From assembly GCA_965224765.1 (NCBI GenBank), contig CBDDAC010000007.1, forward strand, positions 62,001-126,000: a stretch of 64,000 nt of DNA, in the 5' to 3' direction. The notes under the pieces are model-generated. The model was given only the letters and a program-made list of their open reading frames with translations, did not search any database and was not told the DNA's origin. The DNA is from CAZDBA01 sp965224765 (GTDB lineage Bacteria; Planctomycetota; Planctomycetia; Pirellulales; Pirellulaceae). A program made the position numbers and the translations under genes. This document shows, in pieces, positions 1 through 9,788 of this stretch; position 1 is the stretch's first letter; the number at the start of each line of letters is the position of its first letter.

Positions 1-35
1 CGATTGCGATTGACCGCAATTTTGATACGGCTTAA
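1..35 (+). CDS. 3' end of an upstream gene (partial)
   Basis: Frame 3 stays open from the window edge to a TAA at 33-35 and encodes the last residues IAIDRNFDTA. The spacing to the next gene (54 bp, same strand) fits the tail of an upstream co-oriented gene, possibly in the same polysaccharide locus. Ten codons are too few to identify the product, and the open frame could be chance. Confidence 0.35.
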   Translation, partial: IAIDRNFDTA

Positions 36-89
36 AACTGCCCGCTCGCCCTAAAAAAGCAAAGTAAAATCAAAGGATTGGTTTACGAG

Positions 90-980
90 ATGGCAAAACA
101 AGAGAAATACGTTGTCATACTTCCCTATTTCTGTGAAGAAGAAGTCGAGCGATACCTGAAGATCGCCGATTGGTTGAAGCAGAATTGCACGACTCAGCTG
201 CCATGCCATTTTTTGCTAGCTGCCAGTCCACGGACGCAACACAGTGACAAACTGTTTGATAACTTCAAACAACTAGGCGAATGCACACAATTCCAATGCC
301 CCTCTCAGGTTTTTGGTTATCCACAGGGCCCAACCGCCATGTTCTGGGATGCGATGGATCATATCGCAGAGAACTTCTCCGACTACCAAGGCTTCAGCCT
401 TTGGCTAGAGTCGGATATGGCGTTTACCCAACCTGACTGGCTTCCTCGATTGGTGGAAGAATGGAACAGCAACAACGACGAACACGCCCCGCTCGTGATG
501 GGTTGCTACATTCCTGAGGTTTACAAACACCGATTATTCCGCAAGCCAAAACTGATTCTCCAAGATCACATCAACGGCGGTGCCTGTTACTCACTTGATT
601 TCGCCAAGCGAATGCCGTTGGATGCGAGAAACGATGTTTTCGATATGGCGGTCTATCAGTTTGGTAAATCCGTAGGTGGCGTGAAAGCAACACGCCAAAT
701 TTCCTTTTCGACAAATAGCCGGGTACGCCGCGATTTGCTGGATCAAAACAAATGCATTCTTCATGGATTCATGCAAGAGAAGGATGAGTTTATTGATCAG
801 TGCGTCCGCCCATTGACCGAACGCGAAATCAAATCAGCCAGCTGGATTCCGATTCGAGACCAAGTTGAATTGCTCAAGCGGCGAATCAAGGTTTGCTTTG
901 TCAGACGCGGTCATGAGGCAATGCTGGAAAACATGTTGCTGGCCAAACATCGCATGGAATCCGTACAAAAATCGGCCTAG
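90..980 (+). CDS. Putative glycosyltransferase-like protein (GT-A type)
   Basis: A 296-residue soluble protein. The N-terminus (KYVVILPYF) looks like a first beta strand, and a central WLESDMAF segment resembles the DxD-type metal and sugar-nucleotide site of GT-A enzymes. It is followed by an INGGACY segment like an acceptor loop. I chose ATG at 90, with AAAGGA 12 bases upstream, over an in-frame TTG at 78 that directly abuts that motif. It lies 38 bp before a GT4 glycosyltransferase on the same strand, so both probably act in surface polysaccharide or glycan assembly. The family assignment comes from pattern only; the donor and acceptor sugars are unknown. Confidence 0.55.
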   Translation: MAKQEKYVVILPYFCEEEVERYLKIADWLKQNCTTQLPCHFLLAASPRTQHSDKLFDNFKQLGECTQFQCPSQVFGYPQGPTAMFWDAMDHIAENFSDYQGFSLWLESDMAFTQPDWLPRLVEEWNSNNDEHAPLVMGCYIPEVYKHRLFRKPKLILQDHINGGACYSLDFAKRMPLDARNDVFDMAVYQFGKSVGGVKATRQISFSTNSRVRRDLLDQNKCILHGFMQEKDEFIDQCVRPLTEREIKSASWIPIRDQVELLKRRIKVCFVRRGHEAMLENMLLAKHRMESVQKSA

Positions 981-1018
981 CCAAAAGCGACCAAGTAACA
1001 CAAATCGTCTGGGGCGAA

Positions 1019-2356
1019 GTGAAGGTCAACCATTTCAACACGTATCCGCATGGTGGAGCCGCCAACGCTGCGCTGAGGATTCACGACGGTCTGGTTCAGC
1101 TGGGTATTGACTCCAACTTTTTCTACCGACTCAACGACAAGCAAACGCCGACTGACCCCAGAATCAATCTTGTTCAGCTAGGTCATGAACCCCTTCGGCA
1201 ATCCAAGCTACTGCGCCCATTCCAGAACAAACTGGAAAAACGGCGACGGCGACAAATCCATCAGCTCTACAATCAACACCTAGCTGAACGCCCCACCAAT
1301 CAACACGAAGTCTTTTCAATGGCAAGGCTTCCCGAAAGAACCTACCTGGATTGGCGGCACCAGCAGAGTGATTTAGTCCACCTCCATTGGCTGGCGTTTT
1401 TGGCCGACTACCCTTCGTTTTTCGCGTCAATTCCTGATAAGGTTCCCATCGTCTGGACCCTCCACGATATGTCCGCCTTTACCGGGGGGTGCCACTATGC
1501 CTCGGATTGCGATCAATTCACGAGCGGTTGCGGCAACTGTCCACAGGTGGTTTCGCCTGGCCATCGTGATGTTTCTGCGGACTCATGGTCTGCCAAAAAG
1601 AAGTCGCTACAAAGTAAATCAATCCATGTCGCCGCGCCCGGAAAGTGGTTGATTGAGCTTGCCAAGCGCAGCCCGATCTGGCCGACCCAAACCGAATTCT
1701 CGGTGATCCACTATGGCCTGGATCTCTCAAATTTCAAACAACGCGATCAGCGAAGTGTCCGCCAATCTCTCCAGATTCAACCCGAGGCAGTATTGATCGG
1801 CTTTGGCGCAGACGACCTGACCAACCGGCGTAAAGGCTTCTCCCATCTGATCAATGCACTTCAACTGGCTGCGGCTGATAAAAAAGCGAACGATCTGAAA
1901 ATAGAACTTGCCGTTTTTGGTGACGGAAATGTCCCTGACGCTTTGTCCAAACAATACACCGTTCACCACTTTGGTTTTGTTCAGAATCAAGACCACCTGG
2001 TAGACATCTACTCGGCTTGTGATTTTGTGGTCGTCCCGTCGCTTGAAGACAACCAACCCCAGGTCGGGCTGGAAGCAATGGCCTGCGGCCGCCCCGTTAT
2101 TGGCTTTGATGCCGGTGGAATCCCCGAGTATGTTATCCACGAAAGAACTGGGATCTTAGTTCCCCCGCGCAATGATATCGCACTCGCAAAGGCCATCGTC
2201 GACCTGGCGAGTGCCCCTTCCCATAATCAAAAAATGGGACACCAATCACGACTCGATGTTGAACAGGAATTTGAGATCGTTCGACAATCCCAAAAATACG
2301 CTGAACTTTACGAGGGCCTGACCCTACGAACGCATCCGCAAAAGAAGGCAGCTTAG
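1019..2356 (+). CDS. Glycosyltransferase family 4 (WcaC-like)
   Basis: A 445-residue GT-B enzyme predicted to transfer a sugar from a nucleotide donor to a polysaccharide or lipid-linked acceptor at the cytoplasmic face. The N-terminal signature HFNTYPHGGAANAALRIH is typical of WcaC-like colanic-acid-type transferases. The C-terminal half has the GT4 EX7E region (PSLEDNQPQVGLEAMACG, then GGIPEYV), which binds the nucleotide sugar. Start is GTG at 1019 with GGGG about five bases upstream. It probably forms an operon with the preceding glycosyltransferase-like gene. The family call is firm; sugar specificity cannot be read from sequence. Confidence 0.85.
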   Translation: MKVNHFNTYPHGGAANAALRIHDGLVQLGIDSNFFYRLNDKQTPTDPRINLVQLGHEPLRQSKLLRPFQNKLEKRRRRQIHQLYNQHLAERPTNQHEVFSMARLPERTYLDWRHQQSDLVHLHWLAFLADYPSFFASIPDKVPIVWTLHDMSAFTGGCHYASDCDQFTSGCGNCPQVVSPGHRDVSADSWSAKKKSLQSKSIHVAAPGKWLIELAKRSPIWPTQTEFSVIHYGLDLSNFKQRDQRSVRQSLQIQPEAVLIGFGADDLTNRRKGFSHLINALQLAAADKKANDLKIELAVFGDGNVPDALSKQYTVHHFGFVQNQDHLVDIYSACDFVVVPSLEDNQPQVGLEAMACGRPVIGFDAGGIPEYVIHERTGILVPPRNDIALAKAIVDLASAPSHNQKMGHQSRLDVEQEFEIVRQSQKYAELYEGLTLRTHPQKKAA

Positions 2357-2359
2357 GAC

Positions 2360-2712
2360 CTCGCCCGTCTTCGATTGGCGGGCCAAGGTCTAGTGCTTCG
2401 TCTAGATTTGATTTTAGGATTGGTGATTCATTTCGATATCAAAACTCAGAGCTGAAACGAACAGCCAACCCCCGTTTTTAATCTGGGTGAAGCACTAGCC
2501 CCAAGTTTCACGTTTGAGAGGAACAAGGATTGTTTCGGCAGGAGCCTCAACCTCCCGTAAAAGGCAAAAACCGCGACGACGGGTGCCATGCTCCTCGCTT
2601 GCGTGGGCATGTGGTGTTCCGCCAACAGCCTTAGCCCCGGCCCGTCTTTGATTGGCGGGACAAGAACATCAGATACTCTGGTTTTCTTTGCCTTGTTATC
2701 CGTCAACTAGCT
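2360..2712. repeat. Copy of an interspersed intergenic repeat (221-bp unit family)
   Basis: This non-coding stretch matches the tandem units at 40.2-40.8 kb. Shared blocks are GCCCGTCTTCGATTGGCGGG, the CACGTTTGAGAGGAACAAG block, the GTTTCGGCAGGAGCCTCAAC core (2532 onward), GGGTGCCATGCTCCTCGC and GGCATGTGGTGTTC. CTAG tetranucleotides flank the blocks. The rest of the gap up to 3035 holds no gene I can support. ORFs predicted inside the repeat are probably spurious. Confidence 0.8.
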
Positions 2713-3035
2713 CTAACGCCCTGAAACCAAAGACTGAGACTCTATCCTCCTTTACCTATGTCGGCCGGTAACGGCTTTACCCATCTCTGAGATCGACGTG
2801 TTCAAGACTTTCCCGCTAAAATCCAACCAACACCCAGTTTGACCCGCCAATTGGTGGTCGCGTATGCTTAAGACAGCTTGCAACTGTGGAAAAAGCAAAA
2901 GCGGCCCCACTTACCCGCCAAAACATTGTGTTTTGAAATCAGGTAAACATAATGCTTTCGCAAGATTGCTTTTGGTTTAGAAGCAAAATGTGCACAATTA
3001 CGATTCGTTAGGGTAAGAATAGACAGGGAGTATCC

Positions 3036-3794
3036 ATGCCGTCTCTTGTCGGAACCGTCCGTCCGAACGGAAGAATCCAATTTCTCAAAAAACACAATGA
3101 CTGGGTTTTTGCGAATATTGCCAAAAGTAAAAAACCGATTCATCGAATCAAATTGCTTCCCACGCAACAGGCAATTGAAATCGAAACACCCGAATCAGGT
3201 GCAGATAACGATTTCTCCTGGCTCACTGATTTGAATCTGAAAATCCAAACCGCCGACGCCATATTCCTAAGCCACAAAGACGGGGCGTTGCGGTTCGGCA
3301 GCGCGGTACATCACCTCGACAATTCGCGCAAATTCTTCACCATCGGAACGGTCCAAGAAGCACAAAAGTTTGCCAAGGAACGCTGGAACAATCTGCGATA
3401 CTTCTTTGCCAACAAGCATGACGACTTTCGTTTTGCCATGACCACGATGATGACGTTCAAAAAAGGACAGGTTGTTGATGGTGGAAAAATCGAACTCCCA
3501 ATTCGAGTTGAGGCCATTGAGGGCGAAGACGACCCGACCACATTTTTTGACGCCACCGGCGCAAACGCCACGATGGAAATCGTCGATTGGCGAAACAGTG
3601 TTAATGTGGGATCACTGGGACGATTCGCAATTGATAACAAGAAGGTAGCAATTGTAGTATCCAAGATTAATCGCCCCTTTACCTTTCTTGAAGAGTATCG
3701 AGACGAGTTCGCCAATTTCGCCTACACCTTTGCCTGCAAGAAAATCAATCAACGCCTCGATAAGCTGATCGCTAAAAAGGAACCTACCATTTAA
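3036..3794 (+). CDS. Hypothetical protein
   Basis: A 252-residue soluble protein that I do not recognise. It has no signal peptide or membrane segment. The N-terminus (MPSLVGTVRPNGRIQFLKK) is basic and the centre contains an acidic stretch. GGAG lies five bases before the ATG, which supports the start. Charged and aromatic residues are spread as in a folded mixed alpha/beta protein. It stands alone between two repeat-bearing gaps, so its context gives no function. Confidence 0.6.
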   Translation: MPSLVGTVRPNGRIQFLKKHNDWVFANIAKSKKPIHRIKLLPTQQAIEIETPESGADNDFSWLTDLNLKIQTADAIFLSHKDGALRFGSAVHHLDNSRKFFTIGTVQEAQKFAKERWNNLRYFFANKHDDFRFAMTTMMTFKKGQVVDGGKIELPIRVEAIEGEDDPTTFFDATGANATMEIVDWRNSVNVGSLGRFAIDNKKVAIVVSKINRPFTFLEEYRDEFANFAYTFACKKINQRLDKLIAKKEPTI

Positions 3795-3867
3795 TCGTTG
3801 TTTCTGGATGCGCGGGCAATGGAGTCCAATGATGCTGAGCCGCTCAGCATCTAAGTTGACAACAGAT

Positions 3868-3990
3868 CCCGAGTGGTCCGTCAGAGCTGATTTGACCAGT
3901 TTCCGTGGGCCATGCTTCACGCTCGCGTAAGCATGCTCGTGCAATCGCAAGGCATGGCACCCACCAATTCAGAATAGACGAACCACTAGC
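3868..3990 (-). repeat. Interspersed repeat, inverted copy of the one at 28.7 kb
   Basis: The reverse complement matches 28695-28822 over roughly 115 bp with few differences. Shared blocks include CAGAGCTGATTTGACCAGTT, GCATGCTCGTGCAATCGCAA and GCATGGCACCCACCA. Each copy contains an internal imperfect palindrome (GGGCCATGCTTCACGC against GCATGGCACCC). A CTAG at 3986 marks the edge, directly beside the stop codon of the next gene. Confidence 0.8.
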
Positions 3991-5991
3991 TCACTTTCCT
4001 CCAGCCTGAATCACCAAATCATCACGTGATTCATCCAGATCAAACTCAAACAGTTCATCCGAGCCCTTGGGATCGCGGCGTCCACTGACATAACTGGTCG
4101 TGTGCGGCCGTTCCTCAAAATTGGCGACAATTCGCAGCTTTCCAGGCCGCAGACCATTCAATCTAAACGTGATCTGATCAGCCTCTCGCGTTACTTCAAG
4201 ACGAACCGACTTGGCATATTGGAAACTTACGGATCCATCGTCTAGTTTCAACGCGACGGGTTGATCCCATTCGGCGGCAAAATTATCAAGTTGCTGCTTG
4301 GTTCCCTTGATCACCCCCGAAATACTTACCAGAGGCTGCAATTGAATATCACTCAGGGGTTCGCCCGTTGGCACGGGCCCGATAAATGTCGGTGCCAGTC
4401 CATTGGAGGGGACCGCATAGAATGTGTAGATCTTCTGACGCTGACTCTCTCTTCCGTTAAGTGAGCTGAGCGTCAAGTTTCCGTCTGAGTCCGACACTCC
4501 CAATACGTCGCCCTGCAACCCTTTGGAGGGCATTGGATAGCCCTTCGAGCCAACATGAGTCCAGGCAAAATGGCGAACCTCAACTCCCGCAACTGGCTGC
4601 CCCTCGCCATCGAGAAAACGTATTTTTGTGACCAAACTGGATGACAGTTCGATAACGGGATTCTGATCCGGGCGTACAAAACGGAACGTTTCTTCCTGGC
4701 AACCTGGGACTCGTACGTAAACGCTCAAATCTCCGCCCCTCCATGATTCGAGTGTCAGTGTTTCCTGACTGATGTCGCCTTCGAAAACAGGAACCCGCTG
4801 AGAAGGCGTCGAGATTTTGACAAACCCTTCCGACGCAAAACGACCGTTCGGCATTTTGAATTTGAGAAATGCGTCAATCGTGGGCGGATCATCCAAAGGC
4901 GTTCGATCCCTCAATGTGATGATCGTCGTTCCAGTTGAGAGTCCTTCTTGCATGTCATGCCGAATTCTGACATCTCCTGATTCTGTTTGAACCACTGGGC
5001 CAATTGGATGTGCCAAATCGTCCTGCTCCAAATCGCAACAGAATCCCATCGCAATCGAAGGAATCACAACAATTTGTTTCGGTTGCAACATCCATGTTTT
5101 CCTTGGCGTCATCCCTGAATACCAAGTCGAAGTCAGACGTTTCTCCCCAAGATCGGTTACATGGAAAACTTGATCGTCCTGCCGCCAAGTATCGGATGGC
5201 AATTCGATTGGTTCTTCAGACACGTTTTGAAAGTGGAATCGAACATCGACGCGCGAGTCGATCGGAAAAACTCTGTCACGCAACTCAGTAGCAATCTCGG
5301 CCCGTGTATCGGCAAGTCGATACTCTGCAGCGACTCGAAGGCCATTCTTCGCCGGTCCCCAAACCAGTGAATGCCGGCGGTCACGATAGGCGTCTCGAAT
5401 AGAAATGGCATGCCTGGAGCTGCTCGCTGCTCCCTTCCATTCCTTTTCACCGTATCCCTTGTAAGTCACCACCAGCTGGTACTTTCCAGAATCTAACGAA
5501 GCTGAAACGGAAGGATTCCACCTCAGAGGTGTGATCGCCATCGTCAAAACTTCGTTCACCTCAAGCACTTCGACCGCGGAATCGGAGTACGTCGGTCCTT
5601 CTTTTTTCTCAACGGGAATCTCAACCTCCGCTCCCGTTTCATTATATAACTGAAACGAAAAACAGCGTGGACCAAAACTGCTTTGATTACTCCGTCCTGA
5701 CCAAGAGCCGCTCACGTTGTCACCGTACCGTACTCCACGCAATTGGACGTTGGCTTCCGATACATTCTTTATCTGAACGAGCACCGTGACATCATTTGCC
5801 GTTTCAAAATCGGAGTTCCGCGGCGTGCTGTCCCAATCGGGAGCCTGCTCGTCGACCTCCGTCAAGACGCCAACGATCCGAACTCGTAGTCCTTGGTCCA
5901 CATTGCCCCAGTCGTTTTGGGCATCAAGATCGAATGCCACGACCGTGCCACAACACAGAAGCAAGCTCGACAAAACCAGATAACGAACCAT
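3991..5991 (-). CDS. Secreted protein with a C-terminal carboxypeptidase-regulatory-like domain
   Basis: A 666-residue exported protein. The ATG at 5991 is preceded by GGAG seven bases upstream. The N-terminus (VRYLVLSSLLLCCGTVVAF) is a signal peptide. The body is rich in beta strands and looks like several Ig-like or CARDB-like modules, with VTVLVQIKNVSEANVQLRG and VRFHFQNVSEEPIEL showing a repeated theme of nominal ligand-free beta folds. Near residue 460 the text FLDGEGQPVAGVEVRHFAW resembles a carboxypeptidase regulatory-like (transthyretin-type) domain. No catalytic motif is visible. A role in the periplasm or cell envelope is inferred from the signal peptide only. Confidence 0.7.
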   Translation of the reverse strand: MVRYLVLSSLLLCCGTVVAFDLDAQNDWGNVDQGLRVRIVGVLTEVDEQAPDWDSTPRNSDFETANDVTVLVQIKNVSEANVQLRGVRYGDNVSGSWSGRSNQSSFGPRCFSFQLYNETGAEVEIPVEKKEGPTYSDSAVEVLEVNEVLTMAITPLRWNPSVSASLDSGKYQLVVTYKGYGEKEWKGAASSSRHAISIRDAYRDRRHSLVWGPAKNGLRVAAEYRLADTRAEIATELRDRVFPIDSRVDVRFHFQNVSEEPIELPSDTWRQDDQVFHVTDLGEKRLTSTWYSGMTPRKTWMLQPKQIVVIPSIAMGFCCDLEQDDLAHPIGPVVQTESGDVRIRHDMQEGLSTGTTIITLRDRTPLDDPPTIDAFLKFKMPNGRFASEGFVKISTPSQRVPVFEGDISQETLTLESWRGGDLSVYVRVPGCQEETFRFVRPDQNPVIELSSSLVTKIRFLDGEGQPVAGVEVRHFAWTHVGSKGYPMPSKGLQGDVLGVSDSDGNLTLSSLNGRESQRQKIYTFYAVPSNGLAPTFIGPVPTGEPLSDIQLQPLVSISGVIKGTKQQLDNFAAEWDQPVALKLDDGSVSFQYAKSVRLEVTREADQITFRLNGLRPGKLRIVANFEERPHTTSYVSGRRDPKGSDELFEFDLDESRDDLVIQAGGK

Positions 5992-6002
5992 CACCAATCT
6001 CC

Positions 6003-6578
6003 AAACTCAACATGCTACTGGAATTATTACGCTAACGACGCAACTTCGTTAGCACGATTCTAGGATCTGGCACCAAAATTTTGCACTTCTTGTCAGAACG
6101 GGCGAGAAACGAAGGACCTGACGCCATCCATCCTTAGGCGTAGTGGAACACGGTCCCAACACAGTGAAATGTTGGATTGAACTGCGTTCCAATCTCTTTT
6201 GCAATGCTAGGTTTTGAGGCCCAATGTTCGTCGGTGTTTCACGCCGATGCATCTTGGCAGCGTGCAGTCGGGCGATGAAACGAATGGCACGTAGATTTCA
6301 CGTGACCGTAGATTGCCAGCACTGCTCGTAGTGATGATGTTTGGGAACAGGCCCACCGATTGCGATAGCTGCAGCCTAACGATCCAAAACTACGTGCCAT
6401 TCGGCGATGAAACCGGAACAGGTTGCGCACGCAATACGCGGTTAGGATCGAACCCGTGTTCGTAGTAAGACCGATTCAAACTCTAAATGATCTGATGCCG
6501 TTCTTCAATTTTGATATAGTCTATTCAGTTGCAATCAGTTTTTCCGGAAAAACCCTGCATTCTGGTTCTTGCTCATCA
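6003..6578. other. Gap upstream of the ECF sigma gene, with an inverted repeat
   Basis: I see no gene in these 576 bp. A 13-bp inverted repeat, GAATGGCACGTAG at 6282-6294 and CTACGTGCCATTC at 6390-6402, brackets about 95 bp. The motif CGATGAAAC follows or precedes each arm. This resembles dispersed palindromic repeats of planctomycetes. The promoter of the sigma gene should lie in the last 150 bp, but I cannot name the boxes. Confidence 0.5.
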
Positions 6579-7331
6579 ATGAATACCAGCTCTGAAAATC
6601 AAAACAGGTCATCAGGGCGGGTCTTTGCGACGACGTCCTGGTCGATGGTCGTTCAGGCGGCAACACCGGAATCACCAGAATCCACCCTTGCATTGGCAGA
6701 CTTGTGCGATGCTTATTGGTACCCGTTGTACTCATTCGTTCGACGCAAAGGCTACAATCGGGAAGAAGCTGAGGATTTGACACAGTCGTTTTTTTCTGAA
6801 TTGCTGGAGAAAAAGCAACTGAGCGTAGCGGACCAGCAAAGGGGCCGATTCCGAACATTTTTGTTGGCGGCGTTGGATCACTTCGTCAGCAAGCAATGGC
6901 GCGCCAAAAACGCGTTGAAACGCGGCGGTGGATCATCGATCATTTCGTTTGATTTCCAGTCGGCAGGTGAGCAATACGCAAACGAACCGTTTCATGAATG
7001 GACGCCGCAGAAGATTTTTGAGCGCAATTGGGCGCTGGCGGTCCTTTCCAAGACTCTGGCTGGGGTGAGAAAACAATACGTTGAAAGCGACAAGGCGAAC
7101 CTTTTCGAAGAGCTCAAGATTTATCTGGGTGATTCCAGCAACGTGACGTACAAATCGATGGCTGAAAAACTGGACACAACAGAAGGCGCGATCAAGGTGG
7201 CTGTCCACCGTTTGCGGGAGCGGTATGGCGAACAATTGCGAATTCAGATCGCGCAGACAGTCGAATTCACTTCGGATGTAAATCAGGAACTCCAATCCTT
7301 AATGCAGGCACTCCAGTCGTCGAATGAGTGA
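6579..7331 (+). CDS. ECF-type RNA polymerase sigma factor (planctomycete group)
   Basis: A 250-residue sigma-70-family regulator. The N-terminal segment FATTSWSMVVQA followed by LADLCDAYWYPLYSFVRR and EEAEDLTQSFFSELLEK is the region-2 pattern of planctomycete ECF factors that accompany Ser/Thr kinases. A region-4-like helix-turn-helix is near the C-terminus (YKSMAEKLDTTEGAIKVAVH). I set the start at ATG 6579, because the longer open frame upstream has no family similarity. The gene is followed after 171 bp by a membrane kinase on the same strand, the usual arrangement for this group. By analogy the kinase is likely to control the sigma factor by phosphorylation; that is inference. Confidence 0.88.
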   Translation: MNTSSENQNRSSGRVFATTSWSMVVQAATPESPESTLALADLCDAYWYPLYSFVRRKGYNREEAEDLTQSFFSELLEKKQLSVADQQRGRFRTFLLAALDHFVSKQWRAKNALKRGGGSSIISFDFQSAGEQYANEPFHEWTPQKIFERNWALAVLSKTLAGVRKQYVESDKANLFEELKIYLGDSSNVTYKSMAEKLDTTEGAIKVAVHRLRERYGEQLRIQIAQTVEFTSDVNQELQSLMQALQSSNE

Positions 7332-7502
7332 CCAAATGGGTTTAAATCGCCTGGTTTTTTCGAGTTTTGAAGCTTTTTTTCGAATTATCCGTAACCTTTG
7401 TATCCAGAGCGGTCAAATAAAAATAGACAAGCTGCCAACCGCTTTGGCGATAGTTGGTAACGGCTTGATTTGGCTGAAACAAGCACTGATGACAGGCAAT
7501 TG

Positions 7503-9788
7503 ATGAACGCAAAAAAATCTTGCGGTAGTTGTGGAAACCCTTTGCAATGCAATGACCCGGGCGGAATATGTCCCCGCTGCTTGATTGGGCATGCTTTTCA
7601 AGGCGACGCGAACAATCCGACAACGGATGCTTCGGGTTCGAGTTATCCTCGTGCTGAAGAGTTGGTCGGTCGTTTTCCTAACCTTGAGATTATGCATCTG
7701 GTTGGCCATGGTGGTATGGGCGCTGTCTATCTTGCCCGTCAAACAAATCTCGACCGAATGGTTGCATTGAAAGTTCTGTCTCCGAGATTGGGGGCCGATC
7801 CCCAATTCACAGAACGTTTTACCCGCGAAGCAAAAACGCTGGCCAAGTTATCTCATCCAAACATCGTGACGGTTTTCGACTACGGCCTTGCGGAAAACAT
7901 AAACTACCTGGTGATGGAATACGTGGATGGTATCAACTTGCGTGACGCCATCCAGGGCGGGAAATTAAGTGCCGAAGAATCGCTAGGCATCGTTCCGCAG
8001 ATTTGTGACGCTTTGCAATACGCCCACAACCAGGGCGTGATTCACCGGGATATCAAGCCAGAGAATATTTTGCTTGATGGGCAGGGTCGGGTAAAGATCG
8101 CTGATTTTGGGTTGGCAAAACTTCTCGAACCAGATCAGAACGCGTTTGCGCTTACGGGTACGCAGCAGGTGCTTGGAACTCGCAACTATATGGCTCCCGA
8201 GCAAATCGAACATCCGAATGTTGTTGACCATCGTGCAGATATCTATTCTTTGGGAGTGGTTTTTTACGAATTGCTAACTGGAGAATTACCAATTGGCCGC
8301 TTTGCTGTTCCAAGCGAGAAGGCGAAGGTGTCCCATAGACTGGACGACGTTGTGATGCGAACATTGGAGAAAGAACCCGCGCTGCGATTTCAGCAAGCCA
8401 GCGAAGTTCGCACAGCCGTAGAATCGCTTGGTGCTAAGCAGCCGCTCTCCGAACCGTTGCCTGAGCCAGTGCCACCATTGAAAACACTTGGCGCTTTGCC
8501 TTTTTCAGTTGCCGTTTATCAAGGTTTGGCTTCGGCCTGCGGAATAGCGAACCTGTATGCTGACCGTATTGAGCTGGAATACGAAGTTGTCGATGAAGTA
8601 CTGGGTGAAATCAAGTCCGCTCCAAAACACACGACCGTTCCGCTTAGCAGTTTGCTGGATGTTCGATTTGTAAAAGGCTATTTTTCAGACAAGATTGACT
8701 TTCAAACGGACCGAATCGAAGCCGCCAAAGACGTTCCCGGCAGCCTGCAAGGCAAGTTTTCATTGGAAACCAAACGCGGTGATCTTGTGTTGGCAAAAAA
8801 GTTTGTTGGTCAGTGCGATCGGCTCGGCCACTACGTAGCGTCTCTATCACCCGAGGATAGACATCCGGCGCCGCAACCCGAATACAAACAACCGGTACCT
8901 CCAAGAAAAACGAATGTTTTTGGACTTGGCGACAACTTCAGTTTTGGTGATCAGGCCAGACTCAGCCGCGAAGAAGTCATAGAAAAATTGAAGATCCCAA
9001 GGATCGCTTTCTTGGTGATTGGCATTATTCATATGGTGCTGGCAATCAAGGGAATTCTGAAAGAAACAATTTGGGAAAAGGGCGAACCTTGGCCGCTTGA
9101 CGTCGCCGGCAAGTTTGAGATCGAGGTCTTCTTGCCTCGTCTGGACTCGCTGAATTTCACAGACTTCAAAAACTTCTTGATGTTTGCGGTTGCCTGGTTG
9201 TTGCTTGCCATTGCCTCTCGATTGCGTCGGCCAAGGAGTTACACCTTCGTGTTTGTCGGCCTGATCATTGTGATGATGTCCCCTGTTCATGTCGCTTACG
9301 TGTTGACGTTCTTTATGGCGATCTGGGCGTTGGTGGTTCTTAGCGACACTCGTTGCAAAGACGTTTTTCTTGCAGGCGATCTGGGCCAAACGGGCGGGTA
9401 TCGTTCGGACAATGGGTTTTCCCGCTCCTTGATGATCGCGTTTTCTCTCTTGGTCTCCCTGGTGTCGATTGTTGTCTTTGCGTCAGTGATAATTTGGCTG
9501 GGTGCCCGTCCAGAGGAAGCTAGTGGAAAACCAGATCCGATTGTTGAAGTACAAAAGGTTAGTAAAGCTGCTGAATCAGGTTTGGAAGCTTTGGTCGACT
9601 CTGGTGCGGAATCAGAACAAAGTGCGAAATCGGAAGCCAGTGGCAGCCAAAAATCGTCGGATGACGAAGCTGAAGCGACCGAAATGGATTCGGAGTCGAA
9701 GAACGACGATGCAAGGCAAGATCAGGACGAAGAAGCAGCCGCCAAGACGAAAGCCGATGATTCTGGCAATTCTGATAATGGCCCCTAA
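7503..9788 (+). CDS. Membrane Ser/Thr protein kinase with N-terminal zinc ribbon
   Basis: A 761-residue protein. Residues 7-26 hold two CxxC pairs (CGSC, CPRC), a zinc ribbon seen in kinases next to ECF factors. The kinase domain spans about 60-330, with glycine loop GHGGMGAVY, Lys90, HRDIKPEN (Asp183) and DFG (Asp201), so it should be active. A second soluble region follows, then four or five hydrophobic stretches (for example FLVIGIIHMVLAI and LMIAFSLLVSLVSIVVFAS). The tail is highly acidic and rich in Ser, Glu and Asp. The start could also be TTG at 7470. It is paired with the sigma factor gene upstream and is probably a signalling partner. Confidence 0.9.
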   Translation: MNAKKSCGSCGNPLQCNDPGGICPRCLIGHAFQGDANNPTTDASGSSYPRAEELVGRFPNLEIMHLVGHGGMGAVYLARQTNLDRMVALKVLSPRLGADPQFTERFTREAKTLAKLSHPNIVTVFDYGLAENINYLVMEYVDGINLRDAIQGGKLSAEESLGIVPQICDALQYAHNQGVIHRDIKPENILLDGQGRVKIADFGLAKLLEPDQNAFALTGTQQVLGTRNYMAPEQIEHPNVVDHRADIYSLGVVFYELLTGELPIGRFAVPSEKAKVSHRLDDVVMRTLEKEPALRFQQASEVRTAVESLGAKQPLSEPLPEPVPPLKTLGALPFSVAVYQGLASACGIANLYADRIELEYEVVDEVLGEIKSAPKHTTVPLSSLLDVRFVKGYFSDKIDFQTDRIEAAKDVPGSLQGKFSLETKRGDLVLAKKFVGQCDRLGHYVASLSPEDRHPAPQPEYKQPVPPRKTNVFGLGDNFSFGDQARLSREEVIEKLKIPRIAFLVIGIIHMVLAIKGILKETIWEKGEPWPLDVAGKFEIEVFLPRLDSLNFTDFKNFLMFAVAWLLLAIASRLRRPRSYTFVFVGLIIVMMSPVHVAYVLTFFMAIWALVVLSDTRCKDVFLAGDLGQTGGYRSDNGFSRSLMIAFSLLVSLVSIVVFASVIIWLGARPEEASGKPDPIVEVQKVSKAAESGLEALVDSGAESEQSAKSEASGSQKSSDDEAEATEMDSESKNDDARQDQDEEAAAKTKADDSGNSDNGP

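Noticed and set aside
6420..6480. tRNA-like TTCGATC segment (reverse strand, GGGTTCGATCC)
   Set aside because: The flanking bases do not pair as a T stem and no acceptor or anticodon arm can be formed nearby.
6423..6578. In-frame extension of the sigma factor upstream of ATG 6579
   Set aside because: The extra 52 residues show no resemblance to the family and include a cysteine/serine-rich low-complexity stretch; the sigma domain begins normally after 6579.
8847..9389. 180-codon minus-strand ORF inside the membrane kinase gene
   Set aside because: It overlaps the well-supported kinase coding sequence entirely and has no recognisable domain.
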